Positions 48,990 to 61,264 of a stretch of DNA of 64,000 nucleotides are shown here, in pieces; the first letter of the stretch is position 1; the number at the start of each line of letters is the position of its first letter. The position numbers and the translations under genes were made by a program. The notes beneath the pieces are model-generated. The model had not been told where the DNA came from. It was given only the letters and a program-made list of their open reading frames with translations, and searched no databases. The DNA is taken from positions 135,503,230 through 135,567,229 of the forward strand of contig CM076194.1 of assembly GCA_038277395.1 (NCBI GenBank). The letters run 5' to 3'. Source of the stretch: Dryocosmus kuriphilus. Taxonomy: Eukaryota; Arthropoda; Insecta; Hymenoptera; Cynipidae.

Positions 48990-49686
48990 GTTGTTGATTT
49001 TTTAGCAATCATACACGGAGAAAAAATCTGACTATTGCAGTAAGCTGAGCTCTTCCTATTAAAGCATGGAACTTCAAGTTGCGAAATCGATATGAAATTC
49101 TACCAAATTGGCATCAACTCATGAATTTCTGTTATGGAATGTCTTATACTATAAAAGAAAAAAGCGCATGTCATTATTGCTAGAGTCGAGCCATGCTTGA
49201 AAAGCACGACTAAATTCGTCCTATCTCAGCAAGAGTAGTATTGCAACTGAGATGTTAGGCCTCGCCTACCGGCACTGAACGTGTGGCTTGATTACAAGAG
49301 AACCCTTGCTGAAATAGGATGAATTTTCTTACAATCATAGCAACGCGAAGTTGGAGCTATTCTCGAAAGGAATAACTGCTCTAAAATCATGAAACTTTCA
49401 ACTTTTTTTAGCATGAACGGATCCCTGCTTAAAACGTATGAATTTGGCACCAGGATAACAAGAATGAAACCTGCTGCAAAAGCATGACAATTGTTCTTGC
49501 TATTACAGTCAGATTTTTTTCTCCGTGTATTTAGAATTTTTTTTAGCAATTTGAAGTAGCTGCAAAAGTAGGTACTTAGAATTTTGAACTGAAATTTTGG
49601 CAAAATATTTTCGGATGTGCCATACTATCGATTAAGATGACTTCCAAAAAATCGATTTTTTCGACCCTCTAAACCAGGCTCCCCCC
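48396..49686. mobile_element. TTAA-flanked element (piggyBac-type MITE)
   Basis: The inverted ends GGGGGGAGCCTGGTTTAGAG (48396, and inverse ending 49686; 28-29 bp matching) are bounded by TTAA on both sides (48392-48395, 49687-49690), the piggyBac target. The interior has no transposase and contains an (ATT)n tract (about 48957-48990) and a nested MITE. Confidence 0.85.
49014..49527. mobile_element. TA-flanked MITE nested in the TTAA element
   Basis: The ends CACGGAGAAAAAATCTGACT (49014) and, inverted, CACGGAGAAAAAAATCTGAC (49527) are flanked by TA. The 514-bp interior is noncoding, and the frame at 49292-49603 is incidental. Confidence 0.85.
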
Positions 49687-49930
49687 TTAAAGCATGCAAA
49701 TGTTTAAATATTTCATATTTTTAAGCACTGGGATAATCAAGCTTATCAGTTTAAGTCGAGCAAAGCTTGGCTTCTTTCTTTTTGAGGCGACTAGTTTTTT
49801 TTAATTTGAGCCATTTCTTGGTTGATAAATTTTCGCAATCTTATTTGTAGATAAAATTGTATAAGAAAATCCAAGATTTCTGCCGCGTTTTTGTACTTAT
49901 ATAAATAAAGATAAAAAATATAATACTTAC

Positions 49931-50233
49931 TGCTAAAGTAACGTTCTCCTGACCATCTTTCACTTCGCGAATCCTCACGATTTGCTCAGGATGAAAATGC
50001 CTCTCACATGCGCCATGCCCACTATTTAATTCAAAATCTTTCCTTGGTATGAATGTTCGCCAATCTTCAATACTTACTAGATCATTTGGAAGTGTAAAAA
50101 TAGACACTTTTTCCCCCTTTTCGGTATTGTTTTCATTTTCACGTTCTGTGTTTTGATAGTTCTGATTTCTGCCGTGATTTGATTGCGACTTATAACCTGT
50201 CTTGCAAAAAGGTACTACGCACTTTCTCCCTAT
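49931..50233 (-). pseudogene. THAP-domain exon remnant downstream of the P-type transposase
   Basis: The minus-strand frame contains a THAP C2CH zinc-coordinating layout: CVVPFC (C-x4-C) at the start and GACERHF (C-x2-H) later, with IEDWRTFIPRKDF supplying the conserved Trp between them. It ends at a perfect splice donor (GCA|GTAAGT at 49930). The expected start codon before GRKCVVPFC is ATA (50231-50233), not ATG, and an upstream stop closes the frame. THAP domains bind DNA in P-element transposases. No following exon was found before the TTAA element at 49690, so this looks like the beginning of a second, truncated P-like gene. Confidence 0.75.
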
Positions 50234-50830
50234 AGTTTTAGTGTTAAATTTTTTAATTGAAATTTTTCATTTAGAAATGCATTATTTCACCTACTTGACT
50301 AACAACAGTAAACAGTTAATTAAATAAATCTTTCAATTCTGTTCAAATTCACTATGAACATAACCCATTTTGCTATAAGGAACTACGCACTTCTACCCAG
50401 AGTATAGGCATTGGGACACACTTTTCCAAATAAATTTTATCATATAAACGTCCAGCATTTCACTGAAAATAACAAACAGCACCAAAACTTAATTTAATAA
50501 ATAAATCTTGCAATTTTGTTTCCATTTCCTTAAGCCTCAATGTTTTGCTAGACCCATGAATACTATACACAGGATGTATAACTCATGTGGTGGGGGTAGA
50601 ACAAAATATGGAACGAATGTCAGGTCACGTACGGCATACTTGCGCTGTGTCTTACGCGCAATTTATGTATGCGCAATGTATTACTGCGCCCCTGGGACTA
50701 TAATTTCAAATATGTGGCAAAGTGACAGTGATACGTAAATTGAAGTTTTCCAAGGAAGTGGACATTCATCATAATTTATAAGTTTTTAGAGCTCAAGAAC
50801 AGATATATAAATGTATAATTAACATATAAT
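50234..50830 (-). other. Spacer with a second decayed THAP start
   Basis: A ~170-bp duplication of the THAP start lies at about 50370-50530. On the minus strand KCVVPYSKMGY can be read near 50392, with the second Cys replaced by Ser and a stop just before it. The rest (50540-50760) shows no feature I recognise. Confidence 0.5.
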
Positions 50831-50839
50831 ATAATTCTA

Positions 50840-51182
50840 GGCATATCACATAATTCTAGTACGTTTGGCACTTTATTTTGGTTCATCTTTCGGCTTCACT
50901 AAAATAGACATTTTTGAGTATTGCGTTTTACACTTTACCGATTAACAAATAATTCTCAAACTGCAAAGTCGTTTCCAATAGGTATATCATATAATTCTAG
51001 GCATATCACATAATTCTAGGTAGTTTGGCACTTTCTTTTGGTTTATCTTTCGACTTAAGTAAAATAGACATTTTTCAGTATTGCGTTGTACACTTTACCG
51101 ATTAACAAATATTTCTCAAACTTCAAAGTCGTTTACAATAGGTGTATCATATAATTCTAGGCATATCACATAATTCTAGGTA
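50840..51182 (-). repeat. 150-160-bp tandem repeats of the transposase 3' end
   Basis: GTTTGG-ACTTT anchors recur at 50873, 51023 and 51183. Each unit contains the last ~20 codons of the transposase (KMSILVKSKDK region) plus downstream sequence with TAATTCTAGGCATATCACA. The third unit is the gene's own 3' end. Confidence 0.85.
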
Positions 51183-54100
51183 GTTTGGTACTTTCTGTTG
51201 GTTTATCTTTCGACTTAACTAAAATGGACATTTTTCGGTATTGCTTTTCCTCTCGACGAGCAACGTTATACACATTGTTGTGGACTTTACAGATGATCTT
51301 CATCCTCGTCAAAAGGTAATAATTAATCATTTTTCGTGTTAACGGTTTTTTATGAGCGTCGCAACCTACGAATGTAATTTTTTCAGCCAAAACGTTTTTC
51401 GTGATGTGCTGAAAACTATATTTATTTAATTTCTCCCCGCCCATTGTACACTTTATTGCACTTTCAAGAGCACTTAGGAGCTACAGTAATCGATCCGACG
51501 GATACTTTAAGTATCCTCTAATTAAAGTTGTGATAAGTTCATCATGTACGCTGCTAGCATGTGGCTTTGTACATGATGAAGCACAATCTCCGCAGTCTGT
51601 CCAACGCTCGATTTTTCTCGCGACAAACCCGGAAAAGTATGTTTGGACGTATTTATTCAGGGTCTCAAACTGATAGTCGTGGTCGCGTGCTTTGGTGGTG
51701 CTGAGGTTTTCTCCACGATCTATGACTTCATTGAGCAGTTTATGCCAATTATTTTTATTTTCAGATACTTCCAGGTCATCGGTAGGAAGTAAAGTGTCAA
51801 ACACTTGGCTACCTTCGACGTTTGAACCCTTTGGAGGTCTTATGAGCGAGTACATACTTACCAAGCGGTACACATTGATAAATAAAAATGGATCGGGCTT
51901 ATTCCATGAGCCGCAGCATGCCCTTATCATACCAAACATTCCCTGCCACAGGAAAATTTTAATTATAGTTTCATTTTTCTTTAAGAAAAGAAAATAAATT
52001 TGCCAATAAAAAAATATTCTACCTCAAGTGCATCTTGGTTGAGCCTAGCCTTCATCAAATAGGTGAACCCACACTCTTTTGTGAGGAACTCTAAAAGTTC
52101 CAGCGTACTTTTCAGCGTTACAAGAAAGCCATTGAACGTATTTTCTGGTATAAAAGACAAAATCTTCTTTTTCTCTGCACCTTTCTTATTTTTATTGTCC
52201 TCATTTATTTGAATGTTTTCCGCATTGATGTACGCTTTCCATTTAATTAAATATTCGCGGAAGTCGAGAATATCCTTAAATGAAAGAAAAGAATACAACC
52301 TTACGTATAGGTACAAAGTACAAATATTAAAATTTAAGAAGTATAATAGTACCTGGTAATTAGCGCTTTTCTGCGATTTCTCACATTTGTAGATAAAGTA
52401 TCGTATCCTGGATATCGCGATGTCATGACTCGAATGAGTTTGGACCCATGCTTTATCAGGTCTTGAGTTGGTATACTATCATATAGTAACGGCTCATGTT
52501 TCGAATATATCGACATCGCTGCTGAAATGCGATCGTCGAATACCTTTAAAGAAATAAGAAGATTGACAGATTTACTGACAGTAAATCGTGTGCATTAATA
52601 ATTTTGGATGGATTGTAGATTAATTACGTCGAATGCTTTTTGCACGTGCATTTTTTCGTAAAACTTAGGGTCTAAATGATTTGGTGTCAATTTAAAAGCC
52701 ACTTTGAGTCTCAAGCTTTTCTCCCCTCCGTCACAATGAATTACAGCTCTGTAATGGTCTTTTCGAATATTGCCCAAATGTGTCTACGAAAAACATATAA
52801 AACTATTAATTTTTGGTATTCGAAAATAAGGAACTACAAATTGATCGACATTTAGCGATAATGGATATAATCACCTGTATGATCTCTGTGGACATAACGA
52901 AGTTTCTGAAATTTTTGACGAGGTGAGGCATGTCGGAAATGAACCAAAGTCGTCGATTTGCATGCTCCTCGTTTTCGGTGGAGCATGGATGGTTACAGCT
53001 AGCATCAGTCCCTTTTAAGCCAAAACGCTTCCACATTTTTCTATTCCACGTCGCACCGTCTGTTGTAATTGCATCCACAAACAAACCTATGCTCTCTAGA
53101 AGAACGATTGCCTCTAAGAGCAAGGACGACAAAACTTCCCTGCTAGCTGTACCCTTGCTTAAAAAAGCAGCAATGTTTTGTATCCAGAAACCGCGGAAAG
53201 GCTGAAACATTATAACGAGCGCGTGATTGCCTCGGTCTTTGACTTGGTGCTGCGGTGTATGGTCAGCTAAATCCGTGAAACCAAGAACGGTCAAGTTCGT
53301 GCTGTCGAATGAAACTCCCTCGCTGAGCTGCATTTCATTTGCGACGAGGACACCTTGTAAAAAAAAAAACATGTAAAGACAAGTAGAAAGGATGTAATAA
53401 AAGCGATGAAGTTTGATCAGACAATACGACGTGGAATCGTACCTCTTCGTTCTTCCGGTTTCATGGAGACGACTTTTGTTTGTAACATTTGAAAAAGGTT
53501 AGGATCGAATCCGAAGGTCGGCTTCATTTTTCTCATGTAATTGTTTAGGGTCATGATCGTCGGCAGAGGCAGAATTTGTTTGTCTCTCAGATCAGAATAT
53601 GCTTTCCGGCTTTTTATCCGCAACAAAATGCACTGAAGGATCCACTCTTTGGAATAACGAACGCCTCTCTTATCATCATCTTGAGCCCACTCATAACAGG
53701 CCATCATTGTTCTACGTATTCCCTCTGGGTACTTGTCAGTAAATGCAATCATTTTTTTTTTGTCAGCCTGCGCACATTGGACCCTGAGCTCATCCACTTT
53801 TTTTTCCAAAGAAGCAATCTAAAAATCATGGTTCTTATAAGTTTAACTATAGTACAATAAAATTTATTACCCTTACTTTTTCAAGTGAACGGTAGTACTT
53901 CCGTTTTAGATTTTTATTATTCTTCGACCTCTTATTTTTGTTCTGTAGTGCATGTTTCATGCGCTTGTTTTCTGCTCTTTTCTAATTGATACGCTTTTCG
54001 ACAGGGTAAACATCTCACACTCTTTGATCGAGCTTTTGATTGGAATAAGCCGTCCTTACAATTCACTCCCGCACATTTTCGAAGACATGCGATTGTCGTC

Positions 54101-56002
54101 AGTGTTTTACTAAGATCATCGAAACACTCGATTTTTTTTTTACGATTGGATAAGATGAAATGCGACCACAAAATTGGAACTGAAAGTCAATAAATAATCA
54201 TCAAATAAATATCAGATATCAATAAACAAATATGAAAATCATCAATAAATATCAGTCAATCCCAAAAACACATACGACTAGCATACCTCTGTACTCATAT
54301 CATTTCTTACAATAATCATCCTTGTAAGTGCCTGGCTGCACACATTGACTCCGTGGTATATAAACAATACGTTTTTAGATGTCTCTGCAAATCCTTACTT
54401 ATTAAATATAGTACCGAAGCTATTCTTTCCAAAGTCTTTACAATCCTTCATTAATTCTTCTTTGGAATAGTGTTGTAAGGATTTTTCCACCGTAGAACAA
54501 GGTGGTGTAACAAATGACGGTACTTCTTGTTCGGCCACACTTAATTACTGATCAGCACTTGCTCCATAATCCGCCAGAGCAACTTTTAATTCCGTTAATA
54601 ATGGTGTCGTGTAATTGTCATGTTCGATGATAATGCACTGATCATCCATCATGTCCACAAAGCTTTCCTCAATATTTTCTACAGGAACGTCCACTGTCGA
54701 TAGTGATGCACATTGATGCTCTACATTTTGTTGTACTATCTCTGTAGGTATATCTCTAACCGAGTCGCATTCAATCCGAGCATACTGGTGATCAGCACGA
54801 TTATTGTTTATTGGCCACAATGGTATTCGGCAATTTGCATAATTTACTGTTGAGACCTAAAAATATTTGAAAAGTAAAGTTATAAAGTACAATTATTTAA
54901 ATACAAAAGTAATTAAATATAAAATTAATTAAGTATAAACATAATTAAGTATAAAATTAATTAAATATACAATTAATTAAGTATAAAATTATATATATAT
55001 TATAAATCCTTACATTAAAAATAGAAGGAACGCTGTTTGCTTTCAATCGCTTTAATTTTCGAGGAATTTTTTTTTTTTTCGACTCCATTTACTAAAACTG
55101 TAAAGTCTTGTGTATAGTAGCAACTTCTTTCGAAATGTTCCTCACAAATATAAAATTTTTTTTGATAGAACATTGGTTTTTTTTATGAGGTGTTACCGCA
55201 GCCATCCAAGCTTGATAATTCTCTGAACCCTGAGAAAAATAAAATAAATAAATAAACTCATTTTTTTTTAATTTCATTCGATATTTTTTCTTTGAAAATA
55301 TAAATACTTTAAGGGGATATTCTAGTCTAGAGGTACGAATTAAGGACGTTTTTTGAAGTTCGATAACAAAAAACCAATAAATATTTTTGCCATACAGCTT
55401 TTCACTATTTATTCATACATTTTGTAAGAATACAGAAAAAAATTTTAAAAGAACCGTCAGTTGTTCGATCTGCTCCAAACCGGTTTACTTTCCGTGTCAT
55501 TAAAATAACTATAACTCCGTGAATAATTCGAATTTTGAAAAAATCTTTTTGACGAAATATTCTTAAATGTGTAAGCTTTCAAAATATGCACACAAAAAAT
55601 TTCAATTTTTTCAAATTTCTAGACTAGAATACCCCCTTAAACTAAAATTCGGTTCAGTGATGAGTATGACTGAGTATTTATGAGTTATGATTTATTGAAG
55701 AAAATGCGTTTTTTTTCGTGAATTTTGGAGTAAATTACTGTATTCATACTCGCTCTTTGCAATTCCTCGGAATTCCAAATTACTTTCAAAAAATGTAGTT
55801 GTACAGAGTAAAACTCGGAGGTTCAAAGTTTGACATTTTAAAAAGTCAAATATCTTTTACTTCATAAAAAATACAGTATCTACAATTAAATACAATTTTT
55901 ACATACCACGGAAGGGAATTTATGAAAAATACGTTCATTTTCATTTTTCCACAACTTATTTGCACACTTCTTTACGCAACACGTCTTCTGCACTTTTCTC
56001 AT
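51166..56002 (-). pseudogene. P-element-type transposase with many introns, nearly complete but broken
   Basis: Exons by splice signals (minus): 56002-55907, 55229-~55100, ~55083-55014, 54856-54399, 54179-53877, 53818-53443, 53353-52875, 52783-52628, 52543-52353, 52274-52023, 51942-51166. The first three give a degenerate THAP domain (CCVKKCANKLW, later LKRLKANSVPSIF). Exon 5 is Cys-rich. Exons 6-8 hold the catalytic core (DLRDKQILPLPTIMTLNNYM, SFDSTNLTVLGFTDL, AITTDGATWNR). Exons 9-11 hold the GTP-binding/C-terminal part (LTLKSTLELL-like LVTLKSTLELL, FLINVYRLVSMYS-like FINVYRLVSMYS, VGCDAHKKPLTRK). Lesions are TAA at 54545-54547, TAG at 51481-51483, a frameshift near 53934 and a disrupted THAP exon 2-3. 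NEM stands where the family usually has DEM, its probable first catalytic Asp. The donor and acceptor dinucleotides remain good. Confidence 0.88.
55313..55636. mobile_element. TTAA-flanked MITE in intron 1 of the P-type transposase
   Basis: A 324-bp element with inverted ends GGGGATATTCTAGTCTAGA and GGGGGTATTCTAGTCTAGA, bounded by TTAA (55309-55312, 55637-55640). Confidence 0.88.
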
Positions 56003-56153
56003 TTTCACTTTTTCACATTCACAAAAAGGCAAATAGTTAACAAGCTTGTCAACAAGATTGCACACATGGTTCACGTACTGCACAAGCGCGTGCGCGTATT
56101 ACAGCAGAAGTAGGTGCATGCGCGCGCCACATGCATTCCGTTTTTCGTCCCAC

Positions 56154-56737
56154 TGTGTCTCCAGAACGTGGGATTTTTCTCACCCCACCAATTTCCCATA
56201 TTGGAGTAATTCATGCAAACGTCGTGTGCCCGTGTGTTGTCCCTATTCGGCGCTTGGTAAAGCCGAAAATGCACGAACATGAACGATTCTAAATATATGA
56301 ATTGCTTGACAAGAGTCAACAAGACGAGGTTCGCGATTCGGTTTCGATTTTGACTTTGAAGCTTTGAAGGCATTTGGAGCTTCGAATTGACAGAAATTGA
56401 CATGTAATAAAGTCTTGAAATATTGAATGATTATGTTTTTCAGGAATTCTTATGGAATGTTTTAGACGATCCGCTTCTACAGCGAATAAATTATAAGACA
56501 TTGGAGGCTTGTAAAGTTAAAATATATTGGATATATATATATATATGTATGGGATTTTGAGGTTAGGTTAATATTTATTACCTTTAAGTGGTTTCATTTT
56601 TCATTATCTATGTTATATTTTTCAACTGACTTTAAATATTCTAAAGTTAAAATGATAATATATGATAATTATTTTTAATTCATTAAATTAATCAGCATTT
56701 TTACTTTATACTTACCTCTGATAATTACCTTTCTTTT
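56154..56737 (+). mobile_element. Family E repeat, copy 5 (5' part only)
   Basis: It starts at TGTCTCCAGAACGTGG and matches 14133-14730, ending at ATAATTACCTTTCTTTTCCC. The remaining half is missing. The shared E frame is frameshifted here (56071-56403). Confidence 0.8.
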
Positions 56738-56759
56738 CCCTTACGGAAAATTCTGCTAG

Positions 56760-56895
56760 GAAAATCAGTAAAGGCCTATAATGATTTTCCTGTAATGAAT
56801 TTCTTGTAACTTTTTCGCAATTACAGGAAAATAATTACAGGGAATCATTACAGGAAAAATATTAGAGGAAAAGCATTACAGGGAAATTATTGGAT
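56760..56895. repeat. Short dispersed ATTACAGGRAA motifs
   Basis: About five copies of ATTACAGGAAA/ATTACAGGGAA with inverse copies (TTTCCTGTAAT) on one side, so the stretch can fold. It lies between the E fragment and the Maverick-like end. Confidence 0.6.
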
Positions 56896-57109
56896 GAAAA
56901 TAAAAAATTAATAAATAATGTTGCAGTATGAAAAGAATGAATGTCAGTAGTTATACAGGGCCGGTTCTGGACCAAGATCCCTGTTACCGACAGTTACCGA
57001 CATCGAGAGCTAAAGCGGTTCAAGTCCGCGCTAAGCATCTAGCCGGTGTGGCTTCAGTAAATAAATAATACGCTATTGTTAAACATGAATTTTGCATAAA
57101 CAAATATCT

Positions 57110-57158
<49 letters not shown>

Positions 57159-58353
57159 CCTCTCTCTTTCTCCTATGCCACGTGTCAAGAGGATATAATA
57201 AAGTAATTATGTGACAAGAATTTGACAGCGCACGTGTAAGAGATGAAATGTGACATTACTAATTGATATAATTTATTGCTTCCGTAATGCGTTAAAATAA
57301 AATTTAAAAAGTAGGTCACGAGTCTAATAAGATTAAAAGGGAATCTTTATTCTATAAAGCATAGGGAGAATTTTTGAGGAATTTATATCATTAAAAATAC
57401 TCGTGAAGAGTATGACTCATTCTTATATAATGTGTTTATCGTTTAGACTGCAAACCTGCCTAAACGTGTCTAACTTGATTATAAAGAAACCCTTTGTTCT
57501 ATAAAACATATCATGAAAATATAATATAGTAATTATGTGACAAGAATTTGACAGCGCACGTGTAAGAGATGAAATGTGGCATTACTAATTATTGATATAA
57601 TTTATTGCTTCCGTAATGCGTTAAAATAAAATTTAAAAGTAGGTTACAATCTGATCTGATTACGAAGGAATCTTTGTTCTATAAAACATAGGGAGACTTA
57701 TTGAAGAATTTATGCCATTAAAAGTATCCGATTTCTGTAACATATAGTTATGGAATGTGTTTATATATAAGCTAATCGACATGATTTATTACTTCCCTAA
57801 TGTGTTATGGTATGAAAAAAAGATAAGAGTGTTGAGTGGATGAGTTATTTGAAAGTATATATATTTTATTCATGGGAAATTATAAAAGACTAAAGAAGAT
57901 TCTAGTAAAGCGTTTTACAAGTATCTCAATAATGTATTGAAATTTTGTAATGTTAATAATATGATTCTTGTGAAAAAAGGGTTCATGTCCATGCTAAATA
58001 AAAAATTAATTAGAAGAGCAATTGTTCAGTTCAAAATATGCAGAAATGATTTAAAGTCTTTCCTTATCAAAGTAAAACGTAGCGCGTGCGTTTGACGGTC
58101 TTTGCTCTTATCTATAAATGGATTCTAGATAGAAATTAGGCATTTTATTCTTTAGGAGTAATTTAACAAAACGTAAGTCTAATGTTTGTATGCTGAGGGT
58201 TCGATCGCACAAATCACATGAGGTCATGCATAGGCAGGAAATCCGATATTAAGTAAATTCCAAGACCTAAAGTTATTGATGAAATTTATGCTCTTATATT
58301 TTAGACTACAAAAATATTTTCAAGAATTTTTCAGGGTTACATTGATCTGTTTC

Positions 58354-60790
58354 GTTTTACTCCTCATATGAATAAAATAAAAAGCTAGTATTACTGTACC
58401 ACAATGAAAGAATATTCTCTCAATATATATCCAGATTAAATATTTTTCATAGCAAGTATGACGCCAATATTGTAATATAAAATGCTGTGAAAAAAGATAA
58501 GAGCGTTGAGTAGATGAGATGGTGTGATGCATTAACTTATTTGAAAGTATATATATTTTACTCATGGGAATTCATAAAAGACTAAAGAAGATTCTAGTAA
58601 AGCGTTTTACAAGTATCTCAATAATATATTGAAATTTTGTAATGTTAATAATATGATTCTTGTGAAAAAAGGATTCATGTCCATGCTAAATAAAAAGTTA
58701 ATTAAAAGAGCAATGTCCAGTTGAAAATATGCAGAAATAGTTTAAAGTCTTTCCTTTCAAGGAAAAGTACTTCTTTATTTTCATAAGATAAACTACTACA
58801 ATATAATTTTATTAAATAATTGTTGAAAATCGTCTTTTAGTAAAGATCAAAGGGTGAACATTAAGGAATTAATAAAGAGATAAAGTTAGATGAGTGAAGT
58901 ACAGCTATGCAATTTTTGAACAATTTATTTGCATATACATTTTAAGCCTAACCAATGTTAGACTTACATTTTTGACCAATGTGTATCAAATGACATAAAA
59001 TTCTGAGAAATTGCACAAACAATAGTATCAGGTTACATGGAATTCTTGAGATATGACGTCATACTACATATTTTCATGCAAGTTTAAACAGGATTTACCC
59101 CCACTTTCCAGAAATTTAACATCAGCAATGGTATCAAGTTACATAGAATTCTGATATGTTTGAAAATCCATTCGTTGATCGCTACAATAATATACCATGC
59201 AAAACTATACTATACTATACTATATGGTGCAGCAGCTGAAAGAGTTATTAAATCTAAACATTTTAATCTGCAATTTGCTTTTCAGTATGATTCAGAGCGA
59301 TTTTATTAATCTAATTCTTATTATACTATTATACTTTTCGTTTTACTCGCCATATCAATAAACTAAAAAGCTAGTATTACTTTACCACGAGGAAAGAATA
59401 TTCTCTCAATATATATATATATCCAGATTAAACATTTTTCATAGCAAGTATGACGCCAATATTGTAATATAATATGCTGTGAAAAAAGATAAGAGCGTTG
59501 AGTAGATGAGATGGTGTGATGCATTAACTTATTTGAAAGTATATATATTTTACTCATGGGAATTCATAAAAGACTAAAAAAGATTCTAGTAAAGCGTTTT
59601 ACAAGTATCTCAATAATATATTGAAATTTTGTATTGTTAATAATATGATTCTTGTGAAAAAAGGATTCATGTCCATGCTCAATAAAAAGTTAATTAAAAG
59701 AGCAATGTCCAGTTGAAAATATGCAGAAATAGTTTAAAGTCTTTCCTTTCAAGGAAAAGTACTTCTTTATTTTCATAAGATAAACTACTACAATATAATT
59801 TTATTAAATAATTGTTGAAAATCGTCTTTTAGTAAAGATCAAAGGGTGAACTTCAAGGAATTAATAAAGAGATAAAGTTAGATGAGTGAAGTACAGCTAT
59901 GCAATTTTTGAACAATTTATTTGCATATAAATTTTAAGCCTAACCAATGTTAGACTTACATTTTTGACCAATGTGTATCAAATTACATAAAATTCTGAGA
60001 AATTGCACAAACAATAGTATCAGGTTACATGGAATTCTTGAGATATGACGTCATTACATATTTTCATGCAAGTTTAAACAGGATTTACCCCCCACTTTCC
60101 AGAAATTTAACATCAACAATGGTATCAAGTTACATAGAATTCTGATATGTTTGAAAATCCATTCGTTGTTCGCTACAATAATATACCATGCAAAACTATA
60201 CTCTACTATACTATATGGTGCACCAGCTGAAAGAGTTATTAAATCTAAACATTTTAATCTGCACCTTGCTTTTCAGTATGATTCAGAGCGATTTTATTAA
60301 TCTAAGTCTTATTATACTATTATACTTTTCGTTTTACTAGCCATATCAATAAACTAAAAAGCTAGTATTACTTTACCACGAGGAAAGAATATTCTCTCAA
60401 TATATATCCAGATTAAACATTTTTCATAGCAAGTATGACGCCAATATTGTAATATAATATGCTGTGAAAAGGATAAAAGCGTTGAGTGGACAGTATGATG
60501 CATTAACTTATTTGAATTTATATACATTTTATTCCATGGGAATTTATAATAGACTAAAGAAGACTCTGGTTAAGCGTTTTACAAGCATCTGAAACACGTT
60601 TTGGAATTTGTAATGTTACTAATATGATTCTTGGGAAAAAAAAGGGTTCATGTCCATGATAAATAAAAAATTAATTAGAAGAGCAATTGTACAATTCAAA
60701 ATATGCAGAATACCATACTATACTATACTATATAGTGCAATGGGCGAAGGAGTTATTAAATCTAAACATTTTAATCTGCACTTTGGTTTC
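58354..60790 (+). repeat. ~985-bp tandem repeats, two full copies and one deleted
   Basis: GAAAGAATATTCTCTCAATA recurs at about 58405, 59391 and 60385. Copies 58354-59338 and 59339-60329 are nearly identical. The third keeps both ends but lacks most of the middle (rejoined near 60700 at ATACTATACTATACTATATA). Frames at 58320-58565 and 59363-59557 are copies of the same noncoding text. Confidence 0.9.
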
Positions 60791-61097
60791 TACTATGATG
60801 ATGATTTGGTGTCAGTTGAGCAAGCTTGATTAAAGGACTCATACTTCCCATTTTAATTCCAAACTCTACATTTATTATATTGAAAGAACTCAACCCGTAC
60901 ACCAATCAATGTTTTTAATGAAGCAGTTTCAACGAATGAACGCGTTTATAGTTGGAACTATTGCAGAAGATTTGTGTGTTTAAAAAGGTGCAATACGCAG
61001 TGTGAAAAAAAAATGTTGCAATATAAGACAAAATTATGACAAAACTAAAGAAAAATGTTGTTTATAAATGTTATAAATGTTATAAATGTTTATAAAT

Positions 61098-61160
61098 ATT
61101 TACTGAGGAGGAGGAAGAGGAGGACTTTATAATTAAGTAAAATACTCAAAATTTTGCACT
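61098..61160 (-). promoter_or_regulatory. (CCT)n-TATA module, copy i
   Basis: On the minus strand a CCTCCTC tract is followed by AGTAAATATTTATAAAC, resembling the promoter of the gene at 62969-63640. No frame follows. Confidence 0.35.
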
Positions 61161-61264
61161 CAACCATTACAAGCCTTAGACTGTCAGTTAGAAACTCTAA
61201 AACTGAGATGAGTCTCTTGAATTTTTATAATAACCAAAATGAGTGCTAGTGAAAGAAACTAAAA

